From the NCBI RefSeq assembly GCF_014203605.1, contig NZ_JACHJJ010000039.1, forward strand, positions 8,713 through 44,734: 36,022 bases of DNA. The letters are read 5' to 3'. Made by a program: the position numbers and the translations under genes. The notes beneath the pieces are model-generated. The model was not told where the DNA came from. It did not search any database and worked only from the letters and a program-made list of their open reading frames with translations. The first letter of the stretch is position 1; each line of letters begins with the position of its first letter. The DNA is from Thiemannella venezuelensis. GTDB taxonomy: Bacteria; Actinomycetota; Actinomycetes; Streptosporangiales; Streptosporangiaceae. Positions 1 to 7,731 of this stretch are shown one piece after another.

Positions 1-176
1 TCATCGGTCGCTCACCGCTCCTCATTCGCTGCGCGGAGCACTCGTCCCTCGCGCTCCACTCCGCTCACCCCGTCGGACTCGCTCCATGTCATCGGTCGCT
101 CACCGCTCCTCATTCGCTGCGCGGAGCACTCGTCCCTCGCGCTCCACTCCGCTCACCCCGTCGGACTCGCTCCATG
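1..176. repeat. Perfect 88-bp tandem duplication (units 1-88 and 89-176)
   Basis: Two identical 88-bp units lie head to tail and abut the stop codon of the acyl-CoA dehydrogenase on the minus strand. Read on that strand, each unit begins at a TGA/ATG overlap, carries a 26-codon open frame (ATG at 178-180 and 90-92) and ends with a GAGGAG Shine-Dalgarno-like tract just before the next ATG (90-92, then 2-4). The unit length is not a multiple of three, so each copy starts anew rather than extending one frame. More copies may exist to the left of the window. Confidence 0.95.
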
Positions 177-1343
177 TCATCGGGGCAGGTCCTTCCAGGG
201 CACGTCCTTGTCGACGCGGGGCTCGGACGGCAGGCCGAGCACGCGCTCGGCGACGATGTTGCGCAGGATCTCCGAGGTGCCGCCCTCGATCGAGTTCCCC
301 TTGGCGCGCAGGTAGCGGTAGCCGGCGCCGCGGCCGAAGAAGTCCACGCTGTCGGAGCGGCGGAACGACCAGTCGTCGTACTCCAGCCCCTCCTCGCCGC
401 GCAGCTCCACGTCCAGCCCGGACAGCGCCTGGTTGAGCGAGGCGAAGGAGAGCTTCATGCCCGACCCCTCCGGCCCCGGCTGCCCGACCGAGAGCTGCTC
501 GCGCAGGCGCTGCCCGGCCAGCCGGGTCACCTCCGACTCCACCCAGAGCTTCAGCAGCCGCTGGTGCAGGTCGTGGGTGCGCAGCTCGGGCCGGGAGCGC
601 CAGGTCTCGGTCACCAGGCCGATCATGCCGCCGCCGCGCCGTACCGGAGCGCCGCCGATCGCGACCCGCTCGTTCATCAGCGTCATCTGCGCGACCCGCC
701 AGCCGTCGCCCACCTCGCCCAGCCGCAGGTCGTCGCCGAGCCGCACGCCGGTCAGGAAGACCTCGTTGAACTCGGCCTCGCCGGTGATCTGCCGGAGCGG
801 CCGGACCTCGACGCCCGGCGCGTGCATGTCGCACACGAAGTAGGTGAGCCCCCGGTGCTTGGGCACGTCCGCGTCGGTCCTGGCCACCAGGATCGCCCAC
901 CGGGCGTGGTGGGCGCCGGAGGTCCACACCTTCTGCCCGTCCACGACCCACTCGTCGCCGTCGCGGACCGCGCGGGTGGCGAGGGTCGCCAGGTCGGATC
1001 CGGCGCCGGGCTCGCTGAAGAGCTGGCACCAGATCTCCTCGCCCGTCCAGAGCGGGCGCAGGAAGCGCTTCTTCTGCTCCTCGGTGCCGAACGCCAGGAT
1101 CGTCGGGGCCGCCATGCCCAGGCCGATCGCCTGGACCCCGGTGTCGAGCTGCGGAGTCCCGGCGAGCTCGCGCTCGACGACCAGCTGCAGCTCGCGGGGC
1201 GCCCCGAGGCCGCCCAGGCCCTCAGGGAAGTGCACCCACGCCAGCCCGGCGTCGAACCGGGCCCGCAGGAACGCCGCCCGGTCGGCCGGATCGTGCGCGG
1301 CCAGGAACTCCCTGGCCAGGGTTGCGACGTCGTCGCCTGTCAT
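177..1343 (-). CDS. Acyl-CoA dehydrogenase family protein (second of a coupled pair)
   Basis: Predicted FAD-dependent oxidation of an acyl-CoA thioester to the 2-enoyl-CoA in the cytoplasm; the acyl group cannot be told from sequence. At 388 residues it is full length. The middle domain shows the LFSEPGAGSDLA flavin/substrate segment and a WVVDGQKVWTSGA strand. The C-terminal helical domain ends with SIEGGTSEILRNIVAERVLG, whose first Glu sits where the catalytic base lies in the common YEGT-type dehydrogenases. Its ATG overlaps the stop of the upstream dehydrogenase by four bases (ATGA), so the two are almost certainly translated together. Paired, non-identical dehydrogenases like this are common in actinobacterial lipid or steroid side-chain degradation, where some act as heteromers; that role here is inference. 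Confidence 0.9.
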   Translation of the reverse strand: MTGDDVATLAREFLAAHDPADRAAFLRARFDAGLAWVHFPEGLGGLGAPRELQLVVERELAGTPQLDTGVQAIGLGMAAPTILAFGTEEQKKRFLRPLWTGEEIWCQLFSEPGAGSDLATLATRAVRDGDEWVVDGQKVWTSGAHHARWAILVARTDADVPKHRGLTYFVCDMHAPGVEVRPLRQITGEAEFNEVFLTGVRLGDDLRLGEVGDGWRVAQMTLMNERVAIGGAPVRRGGGMIGLVTETWRSRPELRTHDLHQRLLKLWVESEVTRLAGQRLREQLSVGQPGPEGSGMKLSFASLNQALSGLDVELRGEEGLEYDDWSFRRSDSVDFFGRGAGYRYLRAKGNSIEGGTSEILRNIVAERVLGLPSEPRVDKDVPWKDLPR

Positions 1344-2554
1344 GAACGGTCCCCCATGTACTTCTTCAGCTCGCGGTAGGCAAGGGAGCGCTTGTGGACC
1401 TCGTCAGGGCCGTCGGCCAGGCGCAGCGACCTGGCCCCCGCCCACAGGGCCGCCAGCGGGAAGTCCTGGCTGACGCCGCCGGCGCCGTGCGCCTGGATCG
1501 CCTTGTCGAGGATCCACTCCACCTCCCGGGGAGTGGCGATCTTGATGGCCTGGATCTCGGTGTGGGCGCCGCGGTTGCCGACGGTGTCCATCAGCCAGGC
1601 GGTCTTCAGCACCAGGAGCCGGAGCTGCTCGATCCGCACCCGCGACTCGGCGATCCAGTCCTGGACGACGCCCTGCTGCGCGATGGGCCTGCCGAACGCG
1701 GTCCGGGCCAGGGTCCGCGTGCACATCAGCTCGACGGCCCGCTCGGCCATCCCGATCAGCCGCATGCAGTGGTGGATGCGGCCGGGTCCCAGGCGGGCCT
1801 GGGCGATCGCGAAGCCGCCGCCCTCCTCGCCGATCAGGTTCTCCACCGGCACCCGGACGTCGGTGAACACGATCTCCGCGTGGCCGCCGTGGTCGGAGTC
1901 GGTGTAGCCGAACAGGCGCATGCCGCGCCGCACGTCCAGGCCCGGGGTGTCCCGCGGGACCAGGACCATGGACTGCTGCCGGTGCGAGGCCGCCTCGGGA
2001 TCGGTCTTGCCCATCACGATGAAGATCGCGCAGTTGGGGTTCATCGCGCCGGTGGCGAACCACTTGCGCCCGTTGATCACGTACTCGCCGCCGTCGCGCA
2101 CGATCGACAGCGAGATGTTCGTGGCGTCGGAGGAGGCGACCTCCGGCTCGGTCATCGCGAACGCCGAGCGGATCTCCCCGCGCAGCAGCGGCTCCAGCCA
2201 CTCCTTGCGCTGCCACTCGTTGCCGAACTGGGCCAGGACCTCCATGTTCCCGGTGTCCGGGGCGGCGCAGTTGGTCGCGGCCGGCGCGATCATGGGCGAG
2301 CGCCCCATGATCTCGGCCAGCGGGGCGTACTGCAGGTTGCTCAGCCCGGCGCCGTGCTCGCCCGGGAGGAAGAGGTTCCACAGGCCGCGGCTGCGCGCCT
2401 CGCCCTTGAGGTCCTCCAGCAGGGGCGGGGCGGCCCAGCCGCTCTCGGCCGCCTGGGCCTCGAAGGCATCCTCCGCCGGATACACGCATTCATCCATGAA
2501 GCCGAGCAGCCGTTCCCGCAGCTCCTCGGTTCTGGCGTCGAACCCGAAATCCAT
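1340..2554 (-). CDS. Acyl-CoA dehydrogenase, ACAD10/11-like
   Basis: A 404-residue acyl-CoA dehydrogenase with all three domains: an N-terminal helical domain from MDFGFDARTEELRERL, a middle domain with FAMTEPEVASSDATNI and YVINGRKWFATGA, and a C-terminal helical domain with ARTAFGRPIAQQG and the RLADGPDEVHK segment typical of the ACAD10/ACAD11 branch. The ATG is set by a strong AGGAGG tract at about 2557-2563. It is the first large gene of the operon and overlaps the next dehydrogenase by four bases. A probable promoter with a TetR-type palindrome lies about 170 bp upstream, suggesting induction by an acyl-CoA or related ligand. Substrate chain length is not predictable. Confidence 0.92.
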   Translation of the reverse strand: MDFGFDARTEELRERLLGFMDECVYPAEDAFEAQAAESGWAAPPLLEDLKGEARSRGLWNLFLPGEHGAGLSNLQYAPLAEIMGRSPMIAPAATNCAAPDTGNMEVLAQFGNEWQRKEWLEPLLRGEIRSAFAMTEPEVASSDATNISLSIVRDGGEYVINGRKWFATGAMNPNCAIFIVMGKTDPEAASHRQQSMVLVPRDTPGLDVRRGMRLFGYTDSDHGGHAEIVFTDVRVPVENLIGEEGGGFAIAQARLGPGRIHHCMRLIGMAERAVELMCTRTLARTAFGRPIAQQGVVQDWIAESRVRIEQLRLLVLKTAWLMDTVGNRGAHTEIQAIKIATPREVEWILDKAIQAHGAGGVSQDFPLAALWAGARSLRLADGPDEVHKRSLAYRELKKYMGDRS

Positions 2555-2614
2555 GATCCTCCTAGAGAGGGGAACGCCGGACGCGCCGGCAGGGAAACGC
2601 TTCCTGGTTGTGGC

Positions 2615-2704
2615 TCACGTGCTCGGAACGGTCAAGACCCGGCCGTCACCCGCCTCCCGGCGAAGGGGGCGGGGAGCCGTTCCCGTCAGGGAGCGGAGGG
2701 TCAT
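2615..2704 (-). CDS. Possible 29-codon small ORF in the leader of the dehydrogenase operon
   Basis: An ATG at 2702-2704 on the minus strand follows a full GAGGAGG tract at about five bases and opens a 29-codon frame beginning MTLRSLTGTAPRPL, ending in TGA at 2615-2617. It sits between the proposed promoter (2728-2757) and the first dehydrogenase (2554). The Shine-Dalgarno match is better than for many real genes in this window, but there is no recognisable domain. It could be a leader peptide, a small protein, or chance. Confidence 0.35.
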   Translation of the reverse strand: MTLRSLTGTAPRPLRREAGDGRVLTVPST

Positions 2705-2727
2705 GGGTCCTCCTCGCGTCTCATCGA

Positions 2728-2757
2728 AGCGTACCGACCGGACGGTATGACTGTCGA
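2728..2757 (-). promoter_or_regulatory. Probable promoter with TetR-type operator in the spacer, driving the dehydrogenase pair
   Basis: On the minus strand TCGACA (2752-2757) and TACGCT (2728-2733) are separated by 18 bp. The spacer and -10 edge contain the 16-bp near-palindrome TACCGACCGGACGGTA (2732-2747, as read on the plus strand; two positions off perfect symmetry). Palindromes of this TACCGRCCGGYCGGTA kind are typical of TetR regulators of actinobacterial fatty-acid and acyl-CoA genes. No regulator gene is adjacent, so the repressor would act from elsewhere or from left of the window. Confidence 0.6.
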
Positions 2758-2888
2758 CCGTCCATCCATTCAAACAGAACAATGCTCGGGAGGCATCCCG
2801 GCACGTCGCTCCGGCTCCCAGGTGGTACCGGGAAAAAAGCCCCGAGTGGACCTACTCGCCGGTCCGGGCTCCCCCTAGGGTCGGCCGC

Positions 2889-3497
2889 ATGACCGCGAAC
2901 ATGCCCTCTCCCACGACCCTCGAAAGCCGCGCCGTACGGCTGGAGCCGCTCGCCTCCGGCCACCTGCCCGACCTGTTCGCGGCCGGCGGCGGCGACGCGG
3001 AGGTGTGGCGCTGGCTCGGCGTCCCGGTGCCGGAGACCGAGGCGGAGCTGGCCGCGATCGCGCGCCACCTGATCGAGGACGACCGGCACGTCCCGTTCGC
3101 GGTGATCCTGAAGGAGACCGGCCGGGCGGTCGGCTGGACGACCTACATCGACGTCCCGGGCTTCGACGAGAGCGTCGAGATCGGCTGGACCTGGTACGGC
3201 AGGGCCGTCTGGCGCACCGCCGTGAACACCGAGTGCAAGATCCTCCTGATCGACCACGCCCTCGGGCTCGGGTTCAACCGGGTCCAGCTCAAGACCGACC
3301 ACCTCAACACCCGCTCCCAGGCCGCCATCCGGCGCATCGGCTGCGTCTACGAGGGCACCCTGCGCCGCCACCGCCGCCGGCCGGACGGCAGCTGGCGCGA
3401 CACCGTCTACTTCAGCGTCCTGGACGAGGAGTGGCCCGCCCACCGCGCCCGGCTGGCCGCCCGCCTCGCCGTGGGCGAGGTCCCGGCGGCCGTCTGA
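2889..3497 (+). CDS. GNAT family N-acetyltransferase (RimJ/RimL-like)
   Basis: A 202-residue cytoplasmic acetyltransferase of the RimJ/RimL type, expected to move an acetyl group from acetyl-CoA to an amine or protein N-terminus. It starts LESRAVRLEPLASGHL, the usual first strand of the family. It has VEIGWTWYGRAVWRTAVNTECK in the acetyl-CoA region and ends with the NTRSQAAIRRIGCVYEGTLRRH block that closes the fold in this subfamily. Only a weak AGGG precedes the ATG. It is a lone gene, divergent from the dehydrogenase operon and convergent with the response regulator. The substrate is unknown. Confidence 0.88.
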   Translation: MTANMPSPTTLESRAVRLEPLASGHLPDLFAAGGGDAEVWRWLGVPVPETEAELAAIARHLIEDDRHVPFAVILKETGRAVGWTTYIDVPGFDESVEIGWTWYGRAVWRTAVNTECKILLIDHALGLGFNRVQLKTDHLNTRSQAAIRRIGCVYEGTLRRHRRRPDGSWRDTVYFSVLDEEWPAHRARLAARLAVGEVPAAV

Positions 3498-3599
3498 CCC
3501 GTCTCCCGGCCGGGGCGCCCCTCCCGGCCTCCCGCCCGGGTCCGCGCGGTTCCGGCGGCCGCTCACGGCCGGGCGGCCGGATCGCCCGGCGCGCCGGGA

Positions 3600-4256
3600 T
3601 CAGGCGAGCCGGTACCCCACGCCGGGTGCCGTCGTGATGACCGGTGGTCCGCCGAGCTTGCGGCGAAGCCGCCCGATCGTCACGGTCACCGTGTTGGTGA
3701 ACGGGTCGGCGTTCTCGTCCCAGACCCGCTCCAGCAGAGCCTCCGCGCTGAGGAAGCCGGGACTCGCCCGCATCAGCTCCTGCAGCAGGGCGAACTCCTT
3801 CACCGAGAGGCTCAGCCGCCGGCCGTCGCGCACCGCGGTCCGGCGCACCGGGTCCAGCTCGATCCCGGCCGCGCGCAGGGTCCGGGGGCGCGCGTCCGGC
3901 CTGCGTCGGGCCAGCGCCTGGATGCGCAGGACCAGCTCCGGGAAGTGGAACGGCTTGGCGAGGTAGTCGTCCGCCCCGAGGGTCAGCCCGCTGACGCGGT
4001 CGCCGGGCGCGCCGGCCGCGGTCAGCATCAGCACCATCGGGCGGTCACGCCGTTCGGTGATCGCCTGGCACAGCGTGTCGCCGTGCAGGCCCGGCAGGTC
4101 GCGGTCCAGGACCACCACGTCGTACGCCGCGAGGTCGAGCTTGGCGGCGGCGCTCAGCCCGTCGTACGCGAGGTCGACGGCCATCCCCTGGTCGCGCAGT
4201 CCCTCGGCGACGACCTCGGCGAGGGGCCGCGCGTCTTCGACGACCAGGATTCTCAC
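3600..4256 (-). CDS. OmpR-family response regulator
   Basis: A 218-residue two-component response regulator. The receiver domain shows the acidic pair near residues 7-8, the phosphoacceptor Asp at about 51 (VVVLDRDLPG), Thr near 79 and the conserved Lys at about 101 (YLAKPFHF). The winged-helix DNA-binding domain follows, ending GRLRRKLGGPPVITTAPGVGYRLA. The start is GTG at 4254-4256, which overlaps the stop of the upstream histidine kinase (GTGA), so the kinase comes first in the operon; the reverse order is more usual. A likely target is the divergent membrane protein gene at 5496 or the operon itself. Confidence 0.93.
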   Translation of the reverse strand: MRILVVEDARPLAEVVAEGLRDQGMAVDLAYDGLSAAAKLDLAAYDVVVLDRDLPGLHGDTLCQAITERRDRPMVLMLTAAGAPGDRVSGLTLGADDYLAKPFHFPELVLRIQALARRRPDARPRTLRAAGIELDPVRRTAVRDGRRLSLSVKEFALLQELMRASPGFLSAEALLERVWDENADPFTNTVTVTIGRLRRKLGGPPVITTAPGVGYRLA

Positions 4257-5410
4257 GCCCTCACCCCGGCCGGGACGGACGGCAGCGCGACGGAGACCCG
4301 CAGGCCGCCCTCCGGCCGGGCGAGCAGGTCGAGCCGTCCGCCGTGGGCCGCCGCGATCGCCGCCACGATGGACAGTCCGAGACCCGAGCCGTCGCCCGCC
4401 CCGGTGCGGTCCGCGCCGAGCCGCGCGAAGGGCCGTGCGAGCCGGTCCACGTCCCGCTGGTCGAGCACGCCTCCGCCGGTCTGCACGACGAGCCGGACCC
4501 CGGGGCCCTCCCGGTGGGTCTCGACGCGGACGAAGCCGTCCTCCTCGTTGTGCGTCACGGCGTTGTCGATCACGTTCTCCACCATCCGGGCGAGCAGGGC
4601 GGCGTCACCCCGGACCCCCGTACCGGCGCGCAGCTCCTCGGTCACGCGCAGCCGCTTCGCCGCGATCTCCGCGGTGCGGCCGGCCATCGCCCGCACGACG
4701 AGACCGTCCACGTCGACGTCGGCGACGCCCGTCAGGGCGCCGTGCTGGGCCCGGGCCAGCACGAGGAAGCCGTCGAGCAGCCGGTCCATCAGGTCCAGCT
4801 GCACGCGCAGCCGGCCGCCCAGGACGAGCGTCTGCCGCGCCGCGCCGGGCTTGGCCACCGCGACGTCCACGGACGCCCGCATGGTCGCCAGCGGGGTCCG
4901 CAGTTCGTGCGAGGCGTCGGCGACGAACCGGCGCTGGGCGGCGAACGACGCCTCCAGCCGCTCCAGCAGGCCGTCGATGGTGTCGGCGAGGTCCTTCACC
5001 TCGTCCGCCGGGCCGCGGACGTCGAGCCTCCGGTCCAGGCTGTCGGCGGAGATCCGCCGGGTCGCCGCGGTGATCGACCGCAGCGGGCGCAGCACCCGGC
5101 GGGCGAGCGCCCGCCCGACCAGGAGCGAGACGACCGCCATCACCGTCAGCGCGAGCAGGGAACCGACCAGCAGTTGCCGCGACCGCTGCGCGTTCACCTC
5201 GGCCAGTTGCTCCTGCAACCGGCGGATGTGCTGGTGCGCCTCGGCCAGGCCGCCGGCGGCCGGCCGGTTCCCGCTCCAGGGGGCGCTGACCGTCGTCTCG
5301 CCGGAGAGCAGGACGGTGAGCGCCAGCAGCCCGATCCCGGACACGAGGAACACCCCGGCGTACAGGACCGTGAACCGGAGCTCCACGGTCCCGTTGCGCA
5401 GTCTGATCAC
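4253..5410 (-). CDS. Sensor histidine kinase, HAMP type (partner of the OmpR regulator)
   Basis: A 385-residue membrane kinase. There is one membrane segment at about 12-35, a short extracytoplasmic loop with a coiled-coil-like stretch (HIRRLQEQLAEVNAQ), and a second segment at about 80-99. A HAMP linker follows, then the H-box FVADASHELRTPLATMR with His at about 168. The ATPase domain has the N-box VENVIDNAVTHN and the G-box GDGSGLGLSIVAAIAAAHGG. The chosen GTG at 5408-5410 lies just before the first membrane segment with GGAG close upstream. A longer open frame reaching 5764 would run across the start of the divergent gene and is unlikely. The signal sensed is unknown. Confidence 0.9.
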   Translation of the reverse strand: MIRLRNGTVELRFTVLYAGVFLVSGIGLLALTVLLSGETTVSAPWSGNRPAAGGLAEAHQHIRRLQEQLAEVNAQRSRQLLVGSLLALTVMAVVSLLVGRALARRVLRPLRSITAATRRISADSLDRRLDVRGPADEVKDLADTIDGLLERLEASFAAQRRFVADASHELRTPLATMRASVDVAVAKPGAARQTLVLGGRLRVQLDLMDRLLDGFLVLARAQHGALTGVADVDVDGLVVRAMAGRTAEIAAKRLRVTEELRAGTGVRGDAALLARMVENVIDNAVTHNEEDGFVRVETHREGPGVRLVVQTGGGVLDQRDVDRLARPFARLGADRTGAGDGSGLGLSIVAAIAAAHGGRLDLLARPEGGLRVSVALPSVPAGVRA

Positions 5411-5495
5411 ATCTCCAGCATGCCCGGCCGGGCCTAACAGCGGTGTGACGGGTGCGGTTCGGGCCGTGTCAGGCCCGCGTCCGTAGAACGGCTCC

Positions 5496-6986
5496 ATGTT
5501 GACCAGAGAACTCCTCCGCCGGGAATGGACGGCCTTCCGCCGCCCCGGCCGGCTGATCGCCCTGGCGGCGGCGGCCCTCGCCGTGATCGCCTCCGGCCTG
5601 CTCCACGCCTTCGGCAGCCAGGTGTCCTGCGACGGGCCCTGCCCGGCCGCTCCGGTCGCCGCGGACGGCTCGGCCGTCGGCGACCACTTCTGGTTCCTGC
5701 ACCGCGGCCTCGGCCCGGACGGCGTCATCACCGTCCGGATGACCTCGATGTCCGGCACGATCACCTACCCTCCGCCCCACCACGACCGCATCGTCCCCGG
5801 CCTGGTGCCGTGGGCGAAGGCCGGGATCATCGTCAAGGACGGCGTCCGGCCGGGTTCCTCCTACGCGGCGCTCATGATGACCGGCGAGCACGGCGTGCGG
5901 ATGCAGCACGACTACCGGCACGACATCGCCGGGAGCCCGGGCGGGCTCTCCCCGCGGTCCCCGCGCTGGCTGCGCCTGGCGCGGTCCGGCGACACCGTCA
6001 CCGGTTCGGAGTCCGCCGACGGCCGGACCTGGCGCACCGTCGGGACGGTGCGGCTGGCAGGCCTCCCGGAGACCGTGCGGGTCGGGCTGTTCGCCGCCTC
6101 CCCCGGCGACCTCACGCTGCGGGAGGTCGGCCTGGGCGGAACGGTCGAGCAGGTCCGCTTCACACAGGCCACCGGAGTCTTCGACCACGTCACCGTGGAG
6201 GGCTCGCCGGGCGGCTCGTGGCGCAGCGAGGCCGTCGGAGGCGGGATGAACCACACCGACTGGGAGAAGCACCACAACGCCTCCGGCGCGGTCGAGAAGG
6301 ACGGCGTCATCACCGTGAGCGGGACCGGCGACATCGGCCCGGGCGGGGGCGAGGGAGCCTTCAGCGCCGAGAGGACGCTGTCCGGCCTGCTGATCGCGCT
6401 GATCATCGTCCTCGTCCTGGCCGCCCGGTTCGGCGCGCGGCCGGACGGGCCGGAGACCCGCGGGGTCCTGGCCGCCCGGGCCGCGGCGCTCGGCGCCGCC
6501 ACCTTCGCCACCGTGCTCGCAGCCGCCTGCGTGGCCCTGCCGGCCGGTCTCGCGATCCTGAGCGGCAAAGGCGTCCCCGTGCAGCAGGTCTCCCCGCCGA
6601 CCGGCGCCCGGGTCGTCATCGGGGTCGCGGCGGTGCTCGCGCTCTGCGCCCTCCTGGCGTACGGGCTCGGCCTGCTGACGCGGCGCGGCCCGGTGGCGGC
6701 CCTCCTCGCGCTGGCGCTCGTCGCCGTGCCCTACGCGGTGACCGCGGTGCCGCTGCTGCCCGACGCCGTGTCGCAGTGGCTGCTGCGGCTCACCCCGGCC
6801 GCGGGCTTCGCCGTCCAGCAGACGGCGGTGGAGTATCCGCAGGTGATCGCCCACTACGCGCCGTCCGCCGGGTACTTCCCGCTCCCCGGCTGGGCCGGCT
6901 TCGCCGTGCTGTGCGCGTACACGCTGGCGGTGCTGTGGCCTGCCGTGACCCGCACGCCGGCCGACCGGCCCGCGGACCGGCGGTAG
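5496..6986 (+). CDS. ABC-2-like permease with large extracellular DUF1349-like (concanavalin-fold) domain
   Basis: A 496-residue membrane protein. One N-terminal transmembrane helix (about 20-42) is followed by a roughly 260-residue extracytoplasmic region. Here FWFLHRGLGPDGVITVRMTS, WAKAGIIVKDGVRPGSSYAALMM, RWLRLARSGDTVTGSESADGRTW and VRVGLFAASP are characteristic of DUF1349/regulation-of-enolase-like beta-sandwich domains. Then come about six transmembrane helices (from about 300) arranged like an ABC-2 permease, with the usual loop between the first and second helices occupied by the sandwich. No ABC ATPase lies beside it. It is divergent from the kinase/regulator pair, which may control it. 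The sandwich may bind sugar or cell-wall material; this is inference. Confidence 0.72.
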   Translation: MLTRELLRREWTAFRRPGRLIALAAAALAVIASGLLHAFGSQVSCDGPCPAAPVAADGSAVGDHFWFLHRGLGPDGVITVRMTSMSGTITYPPPHHDRIVPGLVPWAKAGIIVKDGVRPGSSYAALMMTGEHGVRMQHDYRHDIAGSPGGLSPRSPRWLRLARSGDTVTGSESADGRTWRTVGTVRLAGLPETVRVGLFAASPGDLTLREVGLGGTVEQVRFTQATGVFDHVTVEGSPGGSWRSEAVGGGMNHTDWEKHHNASGAVEKDGVITVSGTGDIGPGGGEGAFSAERTLSGLLIALIIVLVLAARFGARPDGPETRGVLAARAAALGAATFATVLAAACVALPAGLAILSGKGVPVQQVSPPTGARVVIGVAAVLALCALLAYGLGLLTRRGPVAALLALALVAVPYAVTAVPLLPDAVSQWLLRLTPAAGFAVQQTAVEYPQVIAHYAPSAGYFPLPGWAGFAVLCAYTLAVLWPAVTRTPADRPADRR

Positions 6987-7003
6987 CGCGCCGGCCGGAG
7001 CGC

Positions 7004-7022
7004 CGTCCCGCCGGGCGGGGCG
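7004..7022. terminator. Possible bidirectional terminator between convergent genes
   Basis: CGTCCCGC and GCGGGGCG form an 8-bp stem (one G-T pair) with a 3-base loop, between the stop codons of the ABC-2-like gene (6986) and the TetR gene (7046). There is no T tract, as is common in high-GC genomes. Confidence 0.4.
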
Positions 7023-7045
7023 CGGGCGTCCGGGCCGGGAAGAGG

Positions 7046-7657
7046 TCAGGGGATCATTCCCCGCAGCAGTTCCCGCAGGCCGAGGCGGAGGTCGTCGAGG
7101 GTCGGCTCGGTCCCGGCCCCGGCGATCGCGTCGAACATCACGCCCTCGCCGAAGGCGACCAGCTGGCGGCCGTGCCGTACCGGGTCGGAGGAGCCCGCGG
7201 CCGCGAGGAAGACGGCGGCGGGCTCGCGGAAGCCCGCCCCCGCCCGGTCGTAGATCGCGCGCAGCTCGGGGCGGCGGGTGGCCTCCAGGGCGAGCTCGTA
7301 GCGGGCGACCGTACGGCGCCGGCCGGCGGTGAGCTGCGCCCACAGCGCCTGGGCCATCAGCTCCGTGAGCGTCTCCGCACCGCCGCCCGGCGGCCCCGGC
7401 GCGTCTCCGCGGCCCTCGCCGGGCGACCCCGCCGTTGCGGTCTCCAGCAGGGGTGCGAACTGCCGCGCCTCCAGCTCCGTGAGCCGGGCGAGGGCCAGCT
7501 CCAGCAGCGCCGAGCGGGTGCGCGCCAGGTTGGAGGTCGAGCCGGGCGGCAGGCCCGCCGCCTCGTCGACCGCCCGGTGGGTCAGGCCGCGCATGCCGCG
7601 CTCGGCCAGCAGCGTGATGGCGGCGTCGGCGACGAGTTCCGCGCGTTGGGGCTTCAC
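7046..7657 (-). CDS. TetR-family transcriptional regulator
   Basis: A 203-residue TetR-type repressor. The N-terminal helix-turn-helix reads AAITLLAERGMRGLTHRAVDEAAGLPPGSTSNLARTR with the recognition helix in the second half; the C-terminal ligand domain is poorly conserved, as usual, and has a low-complexity Gly/Pro loop at about 80-95. The start is GTG at 7655-7657 immediately after GGAGG. It is divergent from the FAD monooxygenase across 74 bp with three matching palindromes, so it very probably represses both itself and the monooxygenase. The inducer is probably a substrate of that enzyme. Confidence 0.9.
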   Translation of the reverse strand: MKPQRAELVADAAITLLAERGMRGLTHRAVDEAAGLPPGSTSNLARTRSALLELALARLTELEARQFAPLLETATAGSPGEGRGDAPGPPGGGAETLTELMAQALWAQLTAGRRRTVARYELALEATRRPELRAIYDRAGAGFREPAAVFLAAAGSSDPVRHGRQLVAFGEGVMFDAIAGAGTEPTLDDLRLGLRELLRGMIP

Positions 7658-7666
7658 CCCTCCGAT

Positions 7667-7719
7667 ACTACATTTGTAGTTTAACTACAGGAGTAGTAGC
7701 GTCTGACTACATCCGTAGT
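7667..7719. promoter_or_regulatory. Three copies of an ACTAC-N4-GTAGT operator
   Basis: Three 14-bp palindromes of the form ACTAC-N4-GTAGT lie at 7667-7680, 7684-7697 and 7706-7719 in the divergent TetR/monooxygenase gap. On the plus strand a plausible promoter, TTGTAG (7674-7679) and TAGCGT (7697-7702) with 17-bp spacing, is overlapped by the first two sites; the third covers the likely transcription start. This is a clear autoregulated TetR operator array. Confidence 0.88.
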
Positions 7720-7731
7720 GAGGAGAGGGCC

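Larger units (their letters stand above)
2555..2888. other. 334-bp intergenic region between the dehydrogenase operon and the GNAT gene
   Basis: This divergent region holds the operator/promoter at 2728-2757 and the possible small ORF at 2615-2704. The remaining part nearest the GNAT gene (2758-2888) has an A-rich GGGAAAAAAG stretch but no clear promoter that I could place. Confidence 0.7.
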
